NCBI RefSeq assembly: GCF_032854445.1
Contig: NC_088299.1
Coordinates: forward strand, 16,979,608 to 17,043,607
Reading direction: 5' to 3'
Source: Liolophura sinensis
Lineage: Eukaryota > Mollusca > Polyplacophora > Chitonida > Chitonidae
Length of the DNA stretch: 64,000 nt
Shown piece after piece: positions 32,001 through 45,700 of this stretch. The notes below the pieces were generated by a model. It was not told the origin of the DNA and did no database searches. It saw only the letters and a program-made list of their open reading frames with translations. How positions within the stretch are numbered: position 1 is the stretch's first letter; each line of letters begins with the position of its first letter. A program made the translations under genes and the position numbers.

Positions 32001-33386
32001 CAGTACAGCCCTGCATTTATTTTTAATGGATAGCCTTAAAGGGATACAGAATCAGTTACATTGTGATTGGCTGGTGTGAGTGATAAGCAAGTCCAGGCTA
32101 TGTCTGCCGGAGCTGAATTTTAGGTATGGCAGATTTCTTCAAGTGTGACCAAGGCCCTAGTGTTTAACCCAGAAAACCCTAATCTTCACTGTCAGCAAAT
32201 CAGCGTCAGTTCTGTATCTCTTTAAGAAAGGAATATGGTAATGTCTTACATTTCTAATGAGAAAATGGTTTTCAGAACATGCCACGTTTCAAGCTAATAA
32301 TTGCTTGTGGAAATACTAGAATATCATGTAATGATTAATAATCATAAATATTTGCCGTGAATTATTCATGTCATCATAGGAATGATGATCAGTTTTTCTC
32401 CTTACACAAAACCAGAGTGAGTGTAGTACAACCATACATCTTAGGCAAGTAATAAACAAACTTGTCTACCTGTGTGATGCACAGGTGTTCATTGTCTGAG
32501 ACTATAATGTATGCGAATTCAATCTTGCATGTGGTGGTGTAATGTAAACGATATCCAACCATCTGAATCATGTCCTGTGATCTGTGAAAACCACCGGCCA
32601 CCTGGTCCCCAAGAGCCAACAGAGGCATAGAAAGTCAAAAACCAAAATCTTGTGTGTTCTACCAATTTTTTAATGGATTATATGATGAAGATAACATTAT
32701 TATAGCATTTCCTGTTATTTTAAAACAATCCCAGTGTTAGAACTGCAGTTTCCTGAGAGTGAATGCTATTGTTAATGGTTACAAAGTTAAATGTTAATTG
32801 GATTACCGGTATTTCATTTTTCAGGTAATGCAGCGTTAAACATTTTCATTCAATCTTGACAGTCTTCATATTTATCAGTATCAGTTGGAATCTCAAAAAC
32901 TTATGAATTATGTTGTAGCTTTGTCAAAGGCTTTTGCGTCTCCAGTACATGTGTATAACTGCTGACTGTGATGGCTTTAAGTATGGAATTGTATATTCCT
33001 GTCAGTTCTTTGATCAGTGTAATCATGAAAATGAATGTTATACATTATATTCTTTTTATGTTGAGAACAAATAAATAAAGTGCAGACTTTTGCAGTTGTA
33101 TTACAGTTTGCTTTTATTTTGTTTTTCTTTTTTTTTTTTCAACATGACATAGCACAACATATAATATAGTTTCAGCACAAACCAATACTGAAAGTTGTGG
33201 GGATCAGGGGAGACAACTCTTGTCACTCTGAATTTGATGTTGCTTAATGCCTTACTCAAGAATTTTTCATGTATACGATGTCAGTCAATCACTTTTGTAG
33301 GTAGGTTACAGGTCATTGGACAGCTCGGCATAAAGCACTGACCTTTGCTAAATTATACTGATCAAATTTCTTCATGCCCATCATGA
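29042..33386. other. 3'UTR and intergenic DNA
   Basis: The poly(A) candidate is at 29349. A fragment of repeat family R1 lies at 31445-31480 (GTGCATTTTAGAGGCAAATA) and a short reverse SINE A fragment at 33236-33290. Apart from these I see only unique AT-rich sequence with short chance reading frames. Confidence 0.6.
29349..29354 (+). terminator. Candidate poly(A) signal, MARVEL gene
   Basis: This is the first AATAAA after the stop codon, about 310 bp downstream. Further candidate hexamers near 33068-33076 would imply a much longer 3'UTR, so the real end is uncertain. Confidence 0.45.
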
Positions 33387-33655
33387 GGGGCCTCTGTGGC
33401 TCAGTTAGCGCACTAGTGCAGCGTAATGATCCAAGAGATCTCACCAATGCAGTCGCTGTGAGTTCAAGTCCAGCTCATACTGGCTTCCTCTCCGGCCGTA
33501 AGTGGGAAGGTCTGCCAGCAACCTGCGGATGGTCGTGGGTTTCCCCCCGGGCTGTGCCCGGTATCCACCCACCATAATACTGGCCGCCGTCGTATAGGTG
33601 AAATATTCTTGAGTATGGTGTAAAACACCTATCAAATAAATAAATAAATAAATAA
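33387..33655 (+). mobile_element. SINE family A, full length
   Basis: Complete copy with a tRNA-like head (GCCTCTGTGGCTCAGTTAGC A-box region; GTTCAAGTCC B box at 33461-33470), the family body, and a (AAAT)n tail. It is flanked by ATCATGA at 33380-33386 and 33656-33662. Confidence 0.92.
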
Positions 33656-33662
33656 ATCATGA

Positions 33663-34984
33663 CCTTCATGTGAGTGGAAGACAAGCGGTATTCAATGAAT
33701 GCAAGATGAATTGTGCATTACTGTAGTTGTTTTAAATAGCTGGACAAAGGGCATTCTGCTCAGCCCGGTGTACGATGATGGGCTGACTGGCTTTCACAGA
33801 AGGGTGTAACAAGACCAGCTTTCTAGTTCTTACACTAGCAGTAGCAAACAAAAAATACACAACAGCTCAAATGTTCGAGAGCTGGACTAGTATTAAGGTC
33901 ATAATTCAAATCCTTAGTTAATTGTGTAAAAACAACAATGATATAAATAAATGCATAAATATTAATTATCCTCAGTTCTGATATCATTTACAGTACAAGT
34001 CCAAAAATGAAAATTTTTGTAACTAAATTGACTCTGCATGGTCAGTAAATCGGTGTCTACATCTATATACAAAACAATATGTGCAAATACACAGTAAATG
34101 ACCTAACACTTATTGTGTCGAGCAAGCTACGCTATATATCATCATCTTCCATATTTTATTTCATATCCCAGGCAACATCATATGGTAAACATTTGTCAAG
34201 TTAAAGTGAAATGCCATTAATTTTTAATTCATGGATTTCTTCATTATGTATGATTGCCCTGGTAAACCAAGCAACAAAGCTAGTACCGGTACTCTGTAAG
34301 AGTCGCTCTGTGTTGTAGTCACGAGAACATTTCTGCTCCATTGTCAAACTCATTATTGCATACACCTATGCATGATGCATGACAAGAATGGTAGTTATCA
34401 TTGGTGGAATGCATCATGTCCACCATGCACATAGAGCTATACCAGCTTAATACAGCATGAGTTGATATTGCTACAAAAATTCAATGAAATAATAAATAAT
34501 TTACTCTACTGAATCTTCTTTGGTCAACTGATCAATAAATACAGATAAACTTGTGAATTTTTCAAGTTTAAGTTATGCTTTTACTAAGTATGTCTCTCAT
34601 GCGACCTACTTTCAATGCATTGAAACTTTAGCAACTGAAGCCATTCAATTCCAAGATCGTTCAGGCAAAATGTTTAAATAGGTTTAAATGTTTGAATGTT
34701 AACAAAATTATTAATGACTGCAGTTTGTTATCTACAATAAATCATGAGCAATCAGAGTTGGGAGTTGAAACAGATGACACTTTTTCTAAAGCCCTTCGAT
34801 CGACGGTATACAGCTGATGTTTATACAAGCACGTGTGGCATGTGACCAACCTGACGTGCATGATAAGCTGTTGTCAATCTCCTTGTCAAAGTAACAATCA
34901 AATATACCACTGATCTCCTCAAGGGCACAGGAATTACCTTTCAGACGGGTACCTTTCTTTGTACTCATCAGATATACAAATGCG
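33663..34984. other. Intergenic DNA
   Basis: AT-rich, no repeat or gene recognised. Confidence 0.6.
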
Positions 34985-35167
34985 ATACGGGCAAGGGACG
35001 CGTGAATCGCTTGAAGCTGTAAGCAGGTTGACAGTGACTTCCGGTTGGACCGAAAACAAACGGTGTCGAGGAGAATCCACAGCAGGTGTTTGCCGACATA
35101 CTGAGGCGGTAAAAACAGCGGAACCGTTTGTTGGTTAAAGATCTGAAAACAAGCTGTTTGGCACAGG
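34985..35167 (+). promoter_or_regulatory. Candidate promoter and non-coding first exon of downstream gene
   Basis: This stretch is richer in CpG than its surroundings. It contains ACTTCCGG (35037-35044), a strong ETS-type core-promoter motif, and ends at a good donor, GGCACAG|GTATGC (35167/35168). The next convincing plus-strand exon is at 47410 or 47521. The exon's left end and the transcription start are not determined, and the link to the downstream exon is inferred. Confidence 0.45.
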
Positions 35168-36204
35168 TATGCATAGCGTTTGATGTTAAATTATTCTCAG
35201 GTAATTTACTGGTTGCCGAGGAGAGTTACTAACGTATTCTTATCGTGAAAAGTAAAGGTTTTAGACGCTGAAAAACTGAGAAGAGTAGATGAAAAATGAC
35301 CACGCTTTTTCTTCCCACATTTTTTCTGTTGCTACTGGAGGCTGGCCAGTCAACCTCTTGTCAATGTCATGTCATCTGTAAGAGTCGCTCTGTGTTGTCA
35401 AGTAGTCACAACGAGAACATTTCTGTTCCAATGTCTCATTATTACATACACCTACCAACAGACTTACTTTTGGTTTTTGCAGTACGTGTGTAATTTACTC
35501 ACTTCATTTGGCGAACTTGGCATTTTGTACAGTGCTTTCCCACGATTCCACACTTCCATTTCAAAGCTTCGCTACGTTCTAAACAGTCCCAGAGACTGCG
35601 TGATGCAAAGAATATATTTTATGTTGCGATCTTATAAACTGTTTCTTCCCATTGAATGGATGGGCTCCCTGCCAGTCTTAGTCTATGTGTATAATTAATC
35701 CAGGTCAAGGTGAACATGCTGAACTGGCTGTTTCACAAAGCCTGGGACTAATTTATCTGTTATATTAGTTACAGACGAAACACATTCTTTTGGAGAAATA
35801 AGATATTTGCCATGGTTAATGATGTATTAAATAATAAGGAGAGTAAGTGAGGTGTAATCATGCGTTTACGTTAGTTCAGGAATAATCAGCTCCACGAAGA
35901 TGTATTTGGATACCGGTGCTTGTGTTCAGTTTTAGGCTGGGCTGGAAGGTCATATGATACTATGTCAGCCCAGTACTTATGAAAAGAGAAGTTGAAATAT
36001 GGCTACAGTATAATATACCCCTATGGTGATATTACAATTTTTTTCAGGCTCATTCGAGAGCTGGTTCGCTGTCAGGCCCTTGACCAGGTATGCAAGAGAG
36101 GTTGTGGTTAGACTTCAGCTCTGCTTCACAATTTAGTGAGGACTGTGGAGGGTTGTCAGGTGTATGTACCTGACAAAGTTTGCTTGTTTACTTCATTTTC
36201 TTCC

Positions 36205-36258
36205 AGCCATGAAATATTCTTGAATGCAGCGTAAAAAAAAAACACCAGTCAAATCTTA
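36205..36258 (+). mobile_element. SINE family A 3' fragment
   Basis: ATGAAATATTCTTGAATGCA followed by an A run and ACACCAGTCAAAT matches only the family's 3' end. Confidence 0.6.
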
Positions 36259-36290
36259 TGATGTATGCTTTGAAATTATGAAGTTGTAAG

Positions 36291-36545
36291 GGGCCGAGAT
36301 GGTTAGTGTTCCAGCGGGGCACAATAGCCCAGGAGCCTCTTACCAATGTGGTCGCTGTGAGTTCATGTCCAGATAATGCTGGCTTCCTATCTGGCTGTAC
36401 GTGGGAAGGTCTTCCAGCATTTTGTGAATGGTTTTGGGTTTCTCTGGGACTCTGCTTGGTTTTTTTCCCACTATAATGCTGACTGCCATTGTATCAATGA
36501 AATGTTCTTGGAGTTCGACGTAGAACACCAATCAAATTTACTTAC
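36291..36545 (+). mobile_element. SINE family A, diverged full-length copy
   Basis: Begins GGGGCCGAGATGGTTAGTGT, has the B-box segment GTGAGTTCATGTCC, and continues to ACACCAATCAAATTT. It is more diverged than the 33387 copy. Confidence 0.82.
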
Positions 36546-36716
36546 ATGTATAAAAGCCTGGAAAGTCTTTTTCTGCGTGTGATATAATTGGCAAATACTC
36601 AAGCTGCCCACATTACTTAGAACGTTACAGTGCTTTTTTAGATGGCCATTTTGTCTTATACAGAAAGCTAGCTCTGATGAAAATATTTTTGGGGGGATGA
36701 TAATTTCTGCATTACC

Positions 36717-37512
36717 TGCACTGTGCATATCCTGTGTAGAGCATCACCTGCACTGTGTATATCCCGTGTAGTGCATCACCTGCACTGTGTATATCCCGTG
36801 TAGTGCACACCCTGCACTGTGTATATCCCGTGTAGTGCATCACCTGGACTGTGTATATCCTGTGTGGTGCATCAATCACCTGCACTGTGTATATTCTGTG
36901 TAGTTCATCACCTGCACTGTGTATATCCCGTGTAGTGCATCACCTGCACTGTGTATATCCCGTGTAGTGCATCACCTGCACTGTGTATATCCCGTGTAGT
37001 GACCACCTGCACTGTGTATATCCCGTGTAGTGCATCACCTGGACTGTGTATATCCTGTGTGGTGCATCAATCACCTGCACTGTGTATATCCTGTGTAGTG
37101 CATCAACTGCACGGTGTATATCCCGTGTAGTGCATCACCTGCACTGTGTATATCCCGTGTAGTGCATCACCTGCACTGTGTATATTCCGTGTAGTGCATC
37201 ACCTGCACGGTGTATATCCCGTGTAGTGCATCACCTGCACTGTGTATATTCCGTGTAGTGCATCACCTGCACTGTGTATATCCCGTGTAGTGCATTACCT
37301 GCACTGTGTATATTCCGTGTAGTGCATCACCTGCACTGTGTATATCCCGTGTAGTGCATCACCTGCACTGTGTATATTCCGTGTAGTGCATCACCTGCAC
37401 TGTGTATATCCCGTGTAGTGCATCACCTGCACTGTGTATATTCCGTGTAGTGCATCACCTCCACGGTGTATATCCCGTGTAGTGCATCACCTGCACTGTG
37501 TCTATCCCTTGT
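36717..37512. repeat. 32-bp minisatellite, ~25 copies
   Basis: The unit contains TGCATCACCTGCACTGTGTA and TATCCCGTGTAG. Variants include CACGGTG, TTCCGTG and CTGGACTG, and a few units have 4-bp insertions (ATCAATCACC). Confidence 0.95.
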
Positions 37513-38140
37513 GGTGTTTGCAGACATCATATACAGTGTATGGTCTTCAGCACAAAGTTAACCCAGAATGACCCCTAATTCTCTTTGTGAGGTCAGCTTG
37601 CAAGATCAAGCCCTATCCATGGGACTCAGTCCTCCTAGGAAATACTTTCATATGCATGTGAGACTATATATATATATGTATACATTCTAGTAAAAGATAT
37701 TTGTATTCACATAGTTATGAAAGTGGCAGTTTAAGTCACTTTTAACAAATGACAGTGGTGGGATTTAACACAGATAATTGCAGATTAGCTAGGATGAAAT
37801 GAGATGCTAGATAACTAGCGGCATGTATTTAAATATTAATTAACTGAACTGAGGGGTGAATACAGTGGCTGAATAGAACAGGCCAGCTAGGCTTAATATT
37901 TCAGGACCACCCTAAAGCAAGGAGTAGGGTTATTAGTGGGTGCTGTGTGTACCTGGAGGAGGACCAGTTACTCTTGTGGAGTTACAGGTAAAGTAACCTA
38001 CATGTGAGGCTTTTGTTCTGTCGATGTCTTGTCTGGAGTCACCACGGAGACCCAGAATGCTTTGGTGAACCAGAAGTCAATCATAAACTTGTTCCTGTGA
38101 TAAGACATATTCTATGATATTCAGCTTATTAAGCTAAAGT

Positions 38141-38502
38141 GTAAGATCAACTGCAACTCTCATGTACTCTGTGAGATCAGCTGCAACTCTCATGTGCTCT
38201 GTGAGATCAGCTGCAACTCTCATGTGCTCTGTGAGATCAGCTGCAACTCTCATGTGCTCTGTAAGATCAGCTGCAACTCTCATGTGCTCTGTAAGATCAA
38301 CTGCAACTCTCATGTGCTCTGTAAGATCAACTGCAACTCTCATGTGCTCTGTGAGATCAGCTGCAACTCTCATGTGCTCTGTAAGATCAACTGCAACTCT
38401 CATGTGCTCTGTAAGATCAGCTGCAACTCTCATGTGCTCTGTAAGATCAACTGCAACTCTCATGTGCTCTGTAAGATCAACTGCAACTCTCATGTGCTCT
38501 GT
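38141..38502. repeat. 30-bp minisatellite, 12 copies
   Basis: The unit contains CTGCAACTCTCATGTGCTCT. The only frequent variation is GAGATCAG, AAGATCAG or AAGATCAA. It is open in several frames because 30 is divisible by three. Confidence 0.95.
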
Positions 38503-40639
38503 ATGTATTTATACCATACAGCTGAAAAATAGGAGCTTAGTTCCGCATGCTGTCACGGGGCAGTGGTTTCCTCGAGGAACTCAAGGCATTTCTATGTGAA
38601 GTTAAACAACAGTCAACCAGATATATTAAATACTGATACCTACATGTAGTTCAGTAGTTACATATATGTATGCTTGAGATAATACCACTACAGAGGTGTA
38701 AGTACAGGCACGTGATAATATAACAGGCCTTACTATATAGTATACAAGTATTTAAATAAATATTGATCGATGTCGCAGTATCTCTGTCTTTGTACAGAAG
38801 AGAATTTCGAAAGTTAAATCTTAGTCAGGGTTGTACGAAAGTGTGTTGTAATGCTTGAATTAGCACATTACTTTGCAGATTTTTTTTTGTGTTCATTTCC
38901 TTTTTAACCTGTGATACAGTGCTCATCAGTACAACTATTAATCTGGTTGTAAGTACAGCCTTGTGGCCCTGTGGCATTCACTTTTCTCTTTTGCTGCTAG
39001 CTGGCCGGGTTAAGCAGTTACAAACAGGCTAATTAGTTATCGGGCATTTTATTGCACAACTCGCCCTGTTTTTTTGCCTGCCCGCTTTTTCTGTCTAATG
39101 AAGTAAGAGAGCTTAGGAGAGTACTTTTGCTCTAATCAATAGTTGCCATGGTAACACCCCTCCAGGACAGAGAATCATTGAGAGGTATGAGTTTGTATTT
39201 GTCAGATCTGTAGCTTTCTGGTCTATTGTCCTGATTGCAGCACAGGATGATACATGTATACTCGTGCACTGATCATCACTCCTCGCCATTTTGTCAAGTT
39301 TTACTCACAGATTCTACACCCGTCTGACTGCCCTAGGATATTTTCCATGATGCTTTTTCATATCCGTGTAGAATGCTGTGTCATACATGTTGAAGAAAAA
39401 TATTTACATTTTCTTCTTGGGGTTTTATATTCAGTTTGATGAAAGCTGTGATCAACTCAGTTTAATGTGGATCATTGGTGTCATGCAGGAGATCAAATCT
39501 GACTTTGGAAGTTTTAATAAGGGTAATTTGTATATAAGATAGAAACTGATTCATTTATATATACCTTTTACGCACTGTCTGAACACTCAGGGAATTAACT
39601 TTCATATCGTATTAACTGACCAGAGCACCAAGCAGGTAAAAACATGTCAGTTTTATGCTGACATGAAGTATCTCATCAATATAGGCTGGTTTTCATTTTC
39701 TCTCATGAACCTTTCATTCATTGCTGGCCTGATTAAACATGAATTGCATGTACAAGTTGATGTGGATAAAATAGCTCTGCTGTTGAGTAATGTACATGTA
39801 TATTCTTAGACACAACAGTTGGGGATGGGAGACATTATTTACTTATCTTCAAAGTGGGGATAGCCATTTACTGTTTGTATAGTCTGTGTTTTGTATGACT
39901 GAGCAACTTGTGATATACCTGGCCATTCTAACTGTGATTCATTATGAATTACAGCATGTCACTCACGCTCACTCTGAATCAGTCGTTGATATTAATTAGT
40001 AATATACATAACGGTTAATTGACTAATCATTAGTACATTTATCTTAGTACGTGTATGTGTATTCACTTACTGTTCAGTTGGAACAAGCAAAACAGAATCA
40101 AACAGCTTCTGATTCCAGGTGAGATATAAGTATGCATGTAGGCATAATGTCTGTTGCAGAATTATCTTCTAGTAACTTCCTGACCAATGGTTTTTTTATG
40201 TCTGCATCTATTGAGTTGTGCATGCACAGTTGTGGGATTATAGTACATGTGTACTACACCGATGTATTTGAGAGATGCAGCTGTAACTGACCTACAGCCA
40301 CGCTGTACAACAACAACACAGTGATAAATCACACCCATGTGTAGTGTGGGATGCTAGTGGATGCTCCAGCCCATGTACCTGCCATTCTTTGTAAGTTCCT
40401 GTGATGCATGATGAAGATGCACGTGACTGTTTCTGTTGATAATTACAGCGATTAGGAAATAATTGTCATGCAGATATACTGTTTAGGAGGAAGTCCAGAA
40501 AGTGATTTTGGCTGAATGTGTTAGGGACAGTCACTGTAACCGTTATGTATATTACTAATTAATATCAATGACTCAGAGCACACCCTAAATGACCATCAAT
40601 TTTGTCCATGACTAACTTGCTCATTTTTCGTGATCCTAA

Positions 40640-40800
40640 GAGTTCTGTTGATTTTAGAAAGGTGTTTGGAGGTTTGTTTGGAACATGGGATGGTTCTCAA
40701 CTGGAATATTGTAAGTTTCAACAATCAAAATAATATTTTGTGACATTTATTTGCCTCTAAAAATGCACTTTTGTGGTCGAAATTTTAGGTCATCTAAGGT
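40640..40800 (-). repeat. Dispersed repeat family R1, member 2
   Basis: Contains GGTGTTTGGAGGTTTGTTTG, the inverse of the 28620 copy, and TTATTTGCCTCTAAAAATGC, the inverse of the 31445 fragment. Confidence 0.4.
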
Positions 40801-43194
40801 ACTAGTATATACAATCTCCTGACATATGTTCTACTCCTTTCATTGATTATGCTAACTAGTGTCTGACTATAAACCTACAGTTAAAGCCTTCTGGATGTGA
40901 AGCAGATTGAACTGAATTCAGCCAGTTTGGCTGTATTATTTTTGTACATGTGACATTACTGTAGGAATTGAAAGTTTAGTTTGCGAAGTGGCAAATGTAG
41001 CAGTGGATAATAAACAATACTGGTAGCCTGGCATGAATTTGTTTGCCAAAAAACTGGTGCTGTGTCAGCATGATCTTGAATTGAGAGGAATATTGCTTGC
41101 AATAGACTGCAATAGAGAATTGGTGGTTGGGTAACCGAGTAACTAATCCAGTCATTTTTGACTGAAGTGGACTGACAGTCAAGCTCATGAACATACATGT
41201 AGTTACTCCTGATATTCCATATCACATGTACTTGTAAGGGTTACCATGGTTACAGTATACTGTTTGCTGTTTTTGTGCTTTTGTCATCAGACAGGCAAAC
41301 CAATAAGTGCCTTTTTATGTTCTGATATTAATGTATTGCACTGAATCATTGGTGGCTTTCCTACCAAGTAGACCCTTGGCATCCAGTACATTGATCAAGT
41401 CTCCACATCAGTATGTCTTAATAACGGGTTTAATAACAGCATTAATGAATAAAAACATTTATGAATAACTGTCTGGTCTATTGCCCATTTGAGTATAGTG
41501 TTTTTGCTCTCTGTACACAAGCTTTTGTCAGATTGCAGACATTTGTCCCCTCTGATTGGCAGCACAAAGACCCGTCCAATTGGGGGTGAGATAAACCATG
41601 TTAGGACTGTGTATAGGCTTACGCTAGGTTGTATGTACAAGGGTACAAGGAAATGGTCTGTGGACAGGCATACAAGTATCACAGCTGATATATGCAGGTA
41701 AATCACAATATGTTATTGTGATTTTATAAGCGAGTAAGGCTCTGTGCAAGCACCTCTGGTTGAAATTATCCTGCATGAGTTCAGAAATACCAAAGTCGGT
41801 AAAATCTTTAGATTTTGTTGGACTTGTGTGCATTCCCCAGTTATTTTTGTGATGGGCTTGTTATAAGTTACAAATTGCAAAGTTTTATCCATGTACATAT
41901 AGTTAGATGAGGCGAAAGTCTGGGATCTGATTATAGTGAAAATGGGTATATGATGTGTTGTATAGGTGTATGGTGGCATTGCAGGCTCTCTCTTATGTAG
42001 TGTCTTGTCTCCAATAACTTACATGAATGATTACCGGATGGAATCAGTGAAACCTTTGTTGAGTAAGACATCAAGCCCCAAGCATATGGAATTTTTTATC
42101 TTATTAAGTTTTGACTGTTTTTCTGATTGTTTTCTTGTTAAAGAAGCCATACCTTTTTACAATTTTGTGTTTGAAATCATTCCAGTGATGTGAATGGGAC
42201 CAAGTATGATATCTCTTGATCATGTTTTTTTTTTCTTGTTTTTTTTTAAATATGTGAATGATGCTGGCAGCAATTTTGGGATTTTATATTGCGGATCCAT
42301 GTTGTAGATGATTCATTATTGACCAGGACAGAGTTCCAGAATATTACACAACTGGTTATAGAGAATGAGATCTTTAGCTATTCAGTAAATTATATTTGTC
42401 TTGAATTACGTAGATTTTGATAGCTCTGATGGATCATGGAATTTTATGACGACCGAGTGACTTAATGGACATTTTACTTGCTCTGTTGATTAGTATTAGA
42501 ATAAAATATATCATTTCTATTTCATCCATTTTATGAAAATCCACAATTTTACTGCAGTTCACTGAGTAAAATAATGTTATTTTACCATAAAAAGGATTTA
42601 ATTGTTCTTCCCATACATGACCTATTGAGACTTGACGTTTCATTGGTGATTTGATAGCGTAACCATTGGTTGGGAGTTTCATTCAGACCGCAAGTAAATG
42701 ACAGCGCACAATACATAGATTAGCATGAACACATTGGAGATGTCTTCTGACCTGATTAGGGGGGAAATGTAGTGTAAGTTATGAGAGTATAATGGTTTAA
42801 TCAATATCAGATGTATGTACGTGTAGTTAGGAGCCAGGTTGTCATATTCTGAGCAGGATTCATAAGTACTGGTACAGCAATGTGAATGTGTCGGACAGCT
42901 CCTGCAACACATGTTCATGCTGATGTATGGATTACCTACGGCTAACTGCTATACCACACAGGTAAGGTCACGTGGCCATAGTGACTTGATAATGTAGTCA
43001 TACAGAAATAATTAAATTTTGGAGTTCAAATTGTGAATACATGGAGTGTATGTTTGTGCAAAAAGGGACATCATTGACTTTGATGGCTAAATTAAGTGCT
43101 GGCATGCTTTAATTGTAGGAACATTGGTGATTTCTGGAGGATGCATGTTTGCATTGAAGTCTCGCTGTTTTGATCGCTGATTTAAGTCAAGGGG

Positions 43195-43265
43195 TTTGCC
43201 CAGTAGTTTACATTGATAAATGAACATTTCTTGAACATGGCGATATACCAATCAAATAACTAAGC
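43195..43265 (+). mobile_element. SINE family A 3' fragment, decayed
   Basis: GATAAATGAACATTTCTTGA then ATATACCAATCAAATAACTA resembles the 3' end of the family. Confidence 0.45.
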
Positions 43266-44460
43266 AAATTCAAGCCAAGACAATTCTTGCAATCCCAGGC
43301 AATTTTATAACTGACATATTAGAATGGACTATTAAATGCTTACATGTAATTGGTGTTCATGTTTGCTGTGTGGAGTTAGTACCAGGCTGTAATGGCTGAT
43401 AATACAGATTGCCTGTGGTATACATATTTGTGTGGAATGGACGGACTGGTGCTCACATACAGCACCTGTACATGTACATTCTGTAGCAACATGTAATGGA
43501 GATATATTGGGATTCATACATGTACAAGTTCTGACATCCCTGAGGTATTGTGTGATGATACCCCAAGTGCTAGAGGGGGAATTCCTCCACCCCACCACAG
43601 GGTCTGGCTGGTTAAGATGACTGAGAGGCCTGTAACCCACACCTGGATCGGTGTAACAGTATATCAGCATGCGCAGTCCTCTATCAACCAACCCCACCCC
43701 CCAACCGAACATGTAGCTTTGTGTGTTGTGCAGTACTGTACTGACCAGGGGTATCAAGGAACATGCCCACCATTGTGCGTACATATAAGTACCTTTGTAT
43801 GAGGATACTCCAGGTGTTGGGTATCATCTTGTGAATGTACTTGTGTATGTGTGTGTTCTGGATTGGCTGGTGTACAACACTACAGATTGCATGTACCTAA
43901 ACACCTGTGCATATGCAGTAGGTAACATTCAGGTGTGTTCACTTTAGAGTGACAGGTAACACTGGAGAAGTTGTTATGCTGATATGAACGTGTACAGTGG
44001 TGAGTAATAGTCAAAGTCAGCTAGATATCCAAGGCTTTGTATGCTAGCACGTCATGTAAGTGTTTTAACAGGTGTTGCAGTGTTGAGGTGGAGAAGTTGA
44101 CATTTTAACTATTTTTATAGGTGTTTGCAATGGTACTTTTGTTATTTTAATTTGACATACATTAATCTTCGCAAGTGATTAGAAATTTTTTTTTTGGGGA
44201 TTTATGTTTATGAGAAGGTACGTGTACATGTGCATGTGTGTAACTGTGTTGTATCTACCTGCATGTTCTCACCTCTTGTTGTATCACTACATGTATATGT
44301 GCAGATCAGCAAGGTTGACAGCTGTTTTCGAAGGCTGGCAGGCTGGCAAGAATGATGGAGACATAACAGTTTGCATGTTTGCAGTGTATCTTAGTACATG
44401 TAGGTCTTGTGACATGAAAGCATTCGGCCATTTATCATAAAGTAATATATCATATATAAT

Positions 44461-44545
44461 GTGGGAAGGTTTGCCAGCAGTGTGCAGTCATGAGTATTTT
44501 CCCAGGACTCTGCCCGGTTTCCTCCCACCATAATGCTGCCCAAAC
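44461..44545 (+). mobile_element. SINE family A body fragment
   Basis: GTGGGAAGGTTTGCCAGCAG through GACTCTGCCCGGTTTCCTCC and CACCATAATGCTG matches the body. Both ends are missing. Confidence 0.7.
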
Positions 44546-45404
44546 TTCTAGATTCTCTTCCATTCCTATTTGGTGAGAATGGAATGGCTAACAGTTTTAT
44601 GCACCCAGAGTGTTGTCACCAGTGTGGCCTGCTAGCTCAACAGCAACTTGCCTAAATTTGGTGGTTTGCCCTGAGCATTCGTAGGAGTGTGAAAATACAA
44701 TAACATTGAACAATAATCTGTCAGATCCTGTAATGTAAAGCTTTGAAAGCCTGTACACAGTTACATGTATCTTTGTGGCCCACTTCATACCTACAGTGTA
44801 GTAAAATGGGTTTGTGGTTTGTCCACCTGCTTGTCATCTACTAACTTGATCTCTCTGTCTGCTCACCTCTCATCTGGTGTACCATGTTACAGTGTTTCTA
44901 GACAATGTCTCCATGTGGCCTTTGTACACGTAGGTTACATGTATATTGATCGGTGGTTCTATGAATACTGTAACTTTACCTTGAAACCTTACTTGAAATT
45001 AATTGAAATTTATCAAGACAAATTGAGCCGTGGAGCTGCTACTCTCCTGTTTATATACATTCATGTACATCTACAGGTAGAAGTTTTGAACCAAGTCAGT
45101 GCATTAGATTATTATAATAGCTCTTCTGCTTTACACTGCTTGTACTCTCTTTTCCATTCCACACTATACCATGGGGAACCTTTCATATTTACCTGGCTGA
45201 GGTACATGTAATTAGGGCCTTACAGCTATATGTATCTAGTCTGCTGTTCACCCCTACCTGTGTGGTGACATTTTGCAGGTGAGATTGGCATCTGCTTGTG
45301 GTTTATCTGTGTCCAGTGCAAAGATTCAGCTTGGACCCAAGATGCTATTGTGCCTCAATCATGTACGACATTCATACACATGTACTGACCATTTGCATGC
45401 TAGT

Positions 45405-45455
45405 CCCATTTCTTCATTTTTCTCCTCATCATATGACTGAAAAAAAGTACCATGT
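45405..45455 (+). mobile_element. SINE family B 3' fragment
   Basis: CTCATCATATGACTGAAAAA is the family B 3' signature, immediately followed by a reverse SINE A copy. Confidence 0.5.
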
Positions 45456-45474
45456 GAAACACCAAGCGTACGTT

Positions 45475-45700
45475 TATGTATTTACGTCATTGGTGTTTTA
45501 CACTGTACTCAACACTATTTCATTATTATAACCGTGGCTAGGATAATGGTGCATGGGGAGAAACTGAGCAGAGCCCCCCTGATCATCCATACATGTATGC
45601 TGCTGGGCTTGAACTCACAGTAGCCGCATTGTTAAGAGACTCCCTAGTCATTGTGCTGCACTGACATGCTAACCACTTGGCCATGGAGGCTTGTCCCAAT
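45475..45700 (-). mobile_element. SINE family A, diverged
   Basis: Reverse-oriented. It contains TTGGTGTTTTACACTGTACT, GGGCTTGAACTCACAGTAGC and a head region ending CCATGGAGGC. Confidence 0.75.

Noticed and set aside
33387-33470. tRNA gene-like sequence with A and B boxes
   Set aside because: It is the head of a SINE. The same applies to the inverse at about 47985-48067 and at 11240-11320. No acceptor-stem pairing for a functional tRNA was apparent.
38134-38599. Long reading frames on both strands and CRISPR-like regular spacing
   Set aside because: A head-to-tail 30-bp tandem array without spacers in animal DNA. The frames are open only because 30 is divisible by three.
43332-43784. 150-codon minus-strand reading frame
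   Set aside because: No family resemblance and low-complexity tracts of Cys, His and Thr. Probably chance.
44765-45211. 148-codon plus-strand reading frame
   Set aside because: The longest non-repeat frame in the region, but there is no recognisable domain, the composition is like surrounding AT-rich DNA, and nothing around it resembles a promoter or splice site.
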